DNA from: Flavobacterium sp. LHD-80
Lineage (GTDB): Bacteria > Bacteroidota > Bacteroidia > Flavobacteriales > Flavobacteriaceae
Direction: 5' to 3'
NCBI RefSeq assembly: GCF_030929605.1
Contig: NZ_JAVFVS010000005.1
Location: 434,001 to 498,000 of the forward strand
Length of the DNA: 64,000 bases
This document shows, in pieces, positions 62,487 to 64,000 of the stretch. The notes beneath the pieces were generated by a model. The model searched no databases, was not told the origin of the DNA, and worked only from the letters and a program-made list of their open reading frames with translations. Numbering within the stretch: position 1 is the first letter of the stretch; the number at the start of each line of letters is the position of its first letter. A program made the position numbers and the translations under genes.

Positions 62487-63758
62487 ATGGTAAAAGAACG
62501 CTTAATTTCGCTAGACGTCTTTCGTGGACTAACTATTTTATTGATGACAATTGTAAACAATCCCGGAGACTGGGGCCATGTTTACTCGCCATTATTACAC
62601 GCCGAATGGAACGGTTGCACGCCAACCGATTTGGTTTTTCCGTTTTTTGTTTTTATCATGGGAGTTGCAATTCCGCTTGCAATGCCAGATAAATTTTATG
62701 ACGACACCACCTTCAACAAAATCCTGATTCGTTCTTTAAGAATGTTCTGTCTCGGAATCTTCTTTAACTTTTTTGGAAAAATTCAGCTATTTGGGCTTGA
62801 AGGAATGCCGCTTTTAATTGGACGTTTAGCCATAACAATTGGAGTTGGTTATGCATTAATGGGAAGTTTTAGTTCGAAAGTCAAAAATATTCTGGCTTTC
62901 TCAATTCTTTTTATTTACTTGTTTCTGGCCTACAGTGGTATCGAAGCGTATCAAGATGTAAGACTTCCAGGCGTTTTACAACGAATTGCAATTGTCTATT
63001 TTGTGGTTTCGCTTTTGTATTTAAAAACATCTCAAAAAACACAAATCATTACAGGAGTTACGTTATTACTAGGATATTGGGCACTAATGACTTTAATTCC
63101 TGTTCCCGGAATTGGAGAAGCTAATCTAGAAAAAGGAACAAATCTTGCCGCTTGGCTTGACAGCGTTTTATTAAAAGGACATATGTATCGTGGCACCGTA
63201 ACTTGGGATCCAGAAGGAATTTTAAGTACAATTCCCTCAATCGTAAACGGAATTATAGGATTACTGATTGGCAAAGTTTTGCTTCTTGATATAACCAAAA
63301 TTCAAAAAGCTCAAAAAATGGGAATCGCAGGAACGGCACTTATTTTTTTCGGTTTAATCTGGGATACCGTTTTTCCAATTAATAAATCCATCTGGACAAG
63401 CAGTTATGTTTTATACACTACAGGCTTAGCAACCGTTTTCCTAACTATTTTATACTATGTAATTGATATTGCCGATTATAAAAAAGGCTTCAAATTGTTT
63501 TTAATCTGGGGCGTAAACCCAATGATTGTTTTCTTCACCTCACAGATTATTCCACAAGCTTTAGTAATGATTGAATTTCAGAATCCTCATAAACCGGAAG
63601 AAAAAATCAATTTATTAAGTTACTTATACAACTTCGGGATTGCACCATTTTTTAGCAATCCTATGACTGCTTCGCTTGCAGGCGCATTAGTTTATGTGTG
63701 CATTTGGACATTTATTTTGTGGATTTTCTATAGAAACAAATTAATATTCAAAGTGTAA
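62487..63758 (+). CDS. Membrane acyltransferase (heparan-alpha-glucosaminide N-acetyltransferase-like, DUF5009/DUF1624)
   Basis: 423 residues with about ten membrane segments. It begins KERLISLDVFRGLTILLMTIVNNPGDWGHVYSPLLHAEWNGCTPTDLVFPFFVFIMGVAI, typical of HGSNAT/NagX-like proteins; the GRLAITIGVGYAL, LPGVLQRIAIVYF and WDPEGILSTIPSIVNGIIGLLIGK motifs also fit. The human relative acetylates glucosamine across a membrane; bacterial homologs are often beside glycan genes, though none adjoin here. Substrate unknown. A long hairpin repeat follows the stop. Confidence 0.88.
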   Translation: MVKERLISLDVFRGLTILLMTIVNNPGDWGHVYSPLLHAEWNGCTPTDLVFPFFVFIMGVAIPLAMPDKFYDDTTFNKILIRSLRMFCLGIFFNFFGKIQLFGLEGMPLLIGRLAITIGVGYALMGSFSSKVKNILAFSILFIYLFLAYSGIEAYQDVRLPGVLQRIAIVYFVVSLLYLKTSQKTQIITGVTLLLGYWALMTLIPVPGIGEANLEKGTNLAAWLDSVLLKGHMYRGTVTWDPEGILSTIPSIVNGIIGLLIGKVLLLDITKIQKAQKMGIAGTALIFFGLIWDTVFPINKSIWTSSYVLYTTGLATVFLTILYYVIDIADYKKGFKLFLIWGVNPMIVFFTSQIIPQALVMIEFQNPHKPEEKINLLSYLYNFGIAPFFSNPMTASLAGALVYVCIWTFILWIFYRNKLIFKV

Positions 63759-63764
63759 AAAATA

Positions 63765-63864
63765 ACCATATAAGTAATATAAGTTCATTTAAATAATTGC
63801 GTGTATAACATTTCCATAAAGTATAACGTATTTCTAAAATGAACTTATATTGCTTATATGGTTT
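63765..63864. repeat. 100-bp accatataagtaat long-hairpin element
   Basis: Left arm 63765-63790 and right arm 63837-63864 pair over about 26 bases with one mismatch. Same arms as 36297-36382, but the 46-base middle is unrelated. Confidence 0.7.
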
Positions 63865-63946
63865 CAAAAAAACCTTTTCTTGGTTAAAACATCATTCTAA
63901 CCTATTTAAATTATGGATTTATTAAAATCAATTCATAAAAAAAGTC

Positions 63947-63954
63947 TACTTTTG
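63947..63954 (+). promoter_or_regulatory. Putative -7 box of ndk
   Basis: TACTTTTG, exact TAnnTTTG, 25 bases before the ATG at 63980. Confidence 0.45.
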
Positions 63955-63979
63955 CACAAAATTTAAAAAGCACAATAAA

Positions 63980-64000
63980 ATGGCAACAAATAGAACTTTT
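63980..64000 (+). CDS. ndk: Nucleoside-diphosphate kinase, first 7 codons only
   Basis: ATG at 63980 opens MATNRTF up to the window end. Flavobacterial Ndk proteins begin MATNRTFTMIKPDA, and a promoter box lies at the right distance. Only seven residues are visible, so the call rests on recall of the family's N-terminus. Confidence 0.6.

Overview
The window looks like a chromosomal segment of a Flavobacterium species (Bacteroidota). It is AT-rich, start codons mostly lack Shine-Dalgarno sequences, and several genes have the Bacteroidota -7 promoter box TAnnTTTG, in a few cases with a TTTG or TTG about 19 bases upstream. It also carries SusC/SusD genes, type IX secretion (T9SS type B) C-terminal domains, and the partial start MATNRTF of a flavobacterial nucleoside-diphosphate kinase. 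All identifications come from reading protein motifs; no database search was run.

Layout. 1-16.3 kb is mostly housekeeping: the end of a T9SS-exported adhesin-like protein, typA, a PAS histidine kinase with its response regulator, rpsT, three tRNA-Glu genes, proS, a Gly/Tyr/Trp-rich lipoprotein, a FadL-type outer-membrane protein, rimO, a small secreted protein, an N-acetylmuramoyl-L-alanine amidase lipoprotein and a Bbp2-like porin. 16.3-45.0 kb is a large polysaccharide utilization locus (PUL). 45.2-64 kb returns to ordinary genes: NlpC/P60 peptidase, L,D-transpeptidase, DUF1573 protein, a second two-component pair, metal-dependent hydrolase, an unusual radical SAM protein, a 1101-residue T9SS protein with seven Ig-like repeats, alpha/beta hydrolase, an SdpI/SdpR pair, an MHS-type transporter, bshC, a DUF5009-like membrane acyltransferase and the first codons of ndk.

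The PUL reads as a system for acetylated galacto(gluco)mannan. SusC, SusD and a glycan-binding lipoprotein capture and import oligosaccharides. A GH26 lipoprotein with an acidic surface-export signal and a GH5_7 mannanase cut the backbone outside the cell. GH27 and GH97 enzymes remove alpha-galactose, CE2 and SASA esterases remove acetyl groups, and GH3 and GH5_2 enzymes act on beta-glucosidic links. A second GH26 without the surface signal probably releases mannobiose in the periplasm. A GPH-family transporter, a mannobiose 2-epimerase and a GH130 mannosylglucose phosphorylase then give mannose-1-phosphate and glucose in the cytoplasm. An AraC-type regulator sits between the two arms. A GH28-like protein with non-canonical active-site motifs has no obvious role.

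Intergenic DNA, above all inside the PUL, is unusually rich in dispersed hairpins and palindromes. At least six families recur within the window. One is a possible structured RNA that lies in the same orientation directly upstream of two glycoside hydrolase genes. Copies of two other families lie inside coding sequence.
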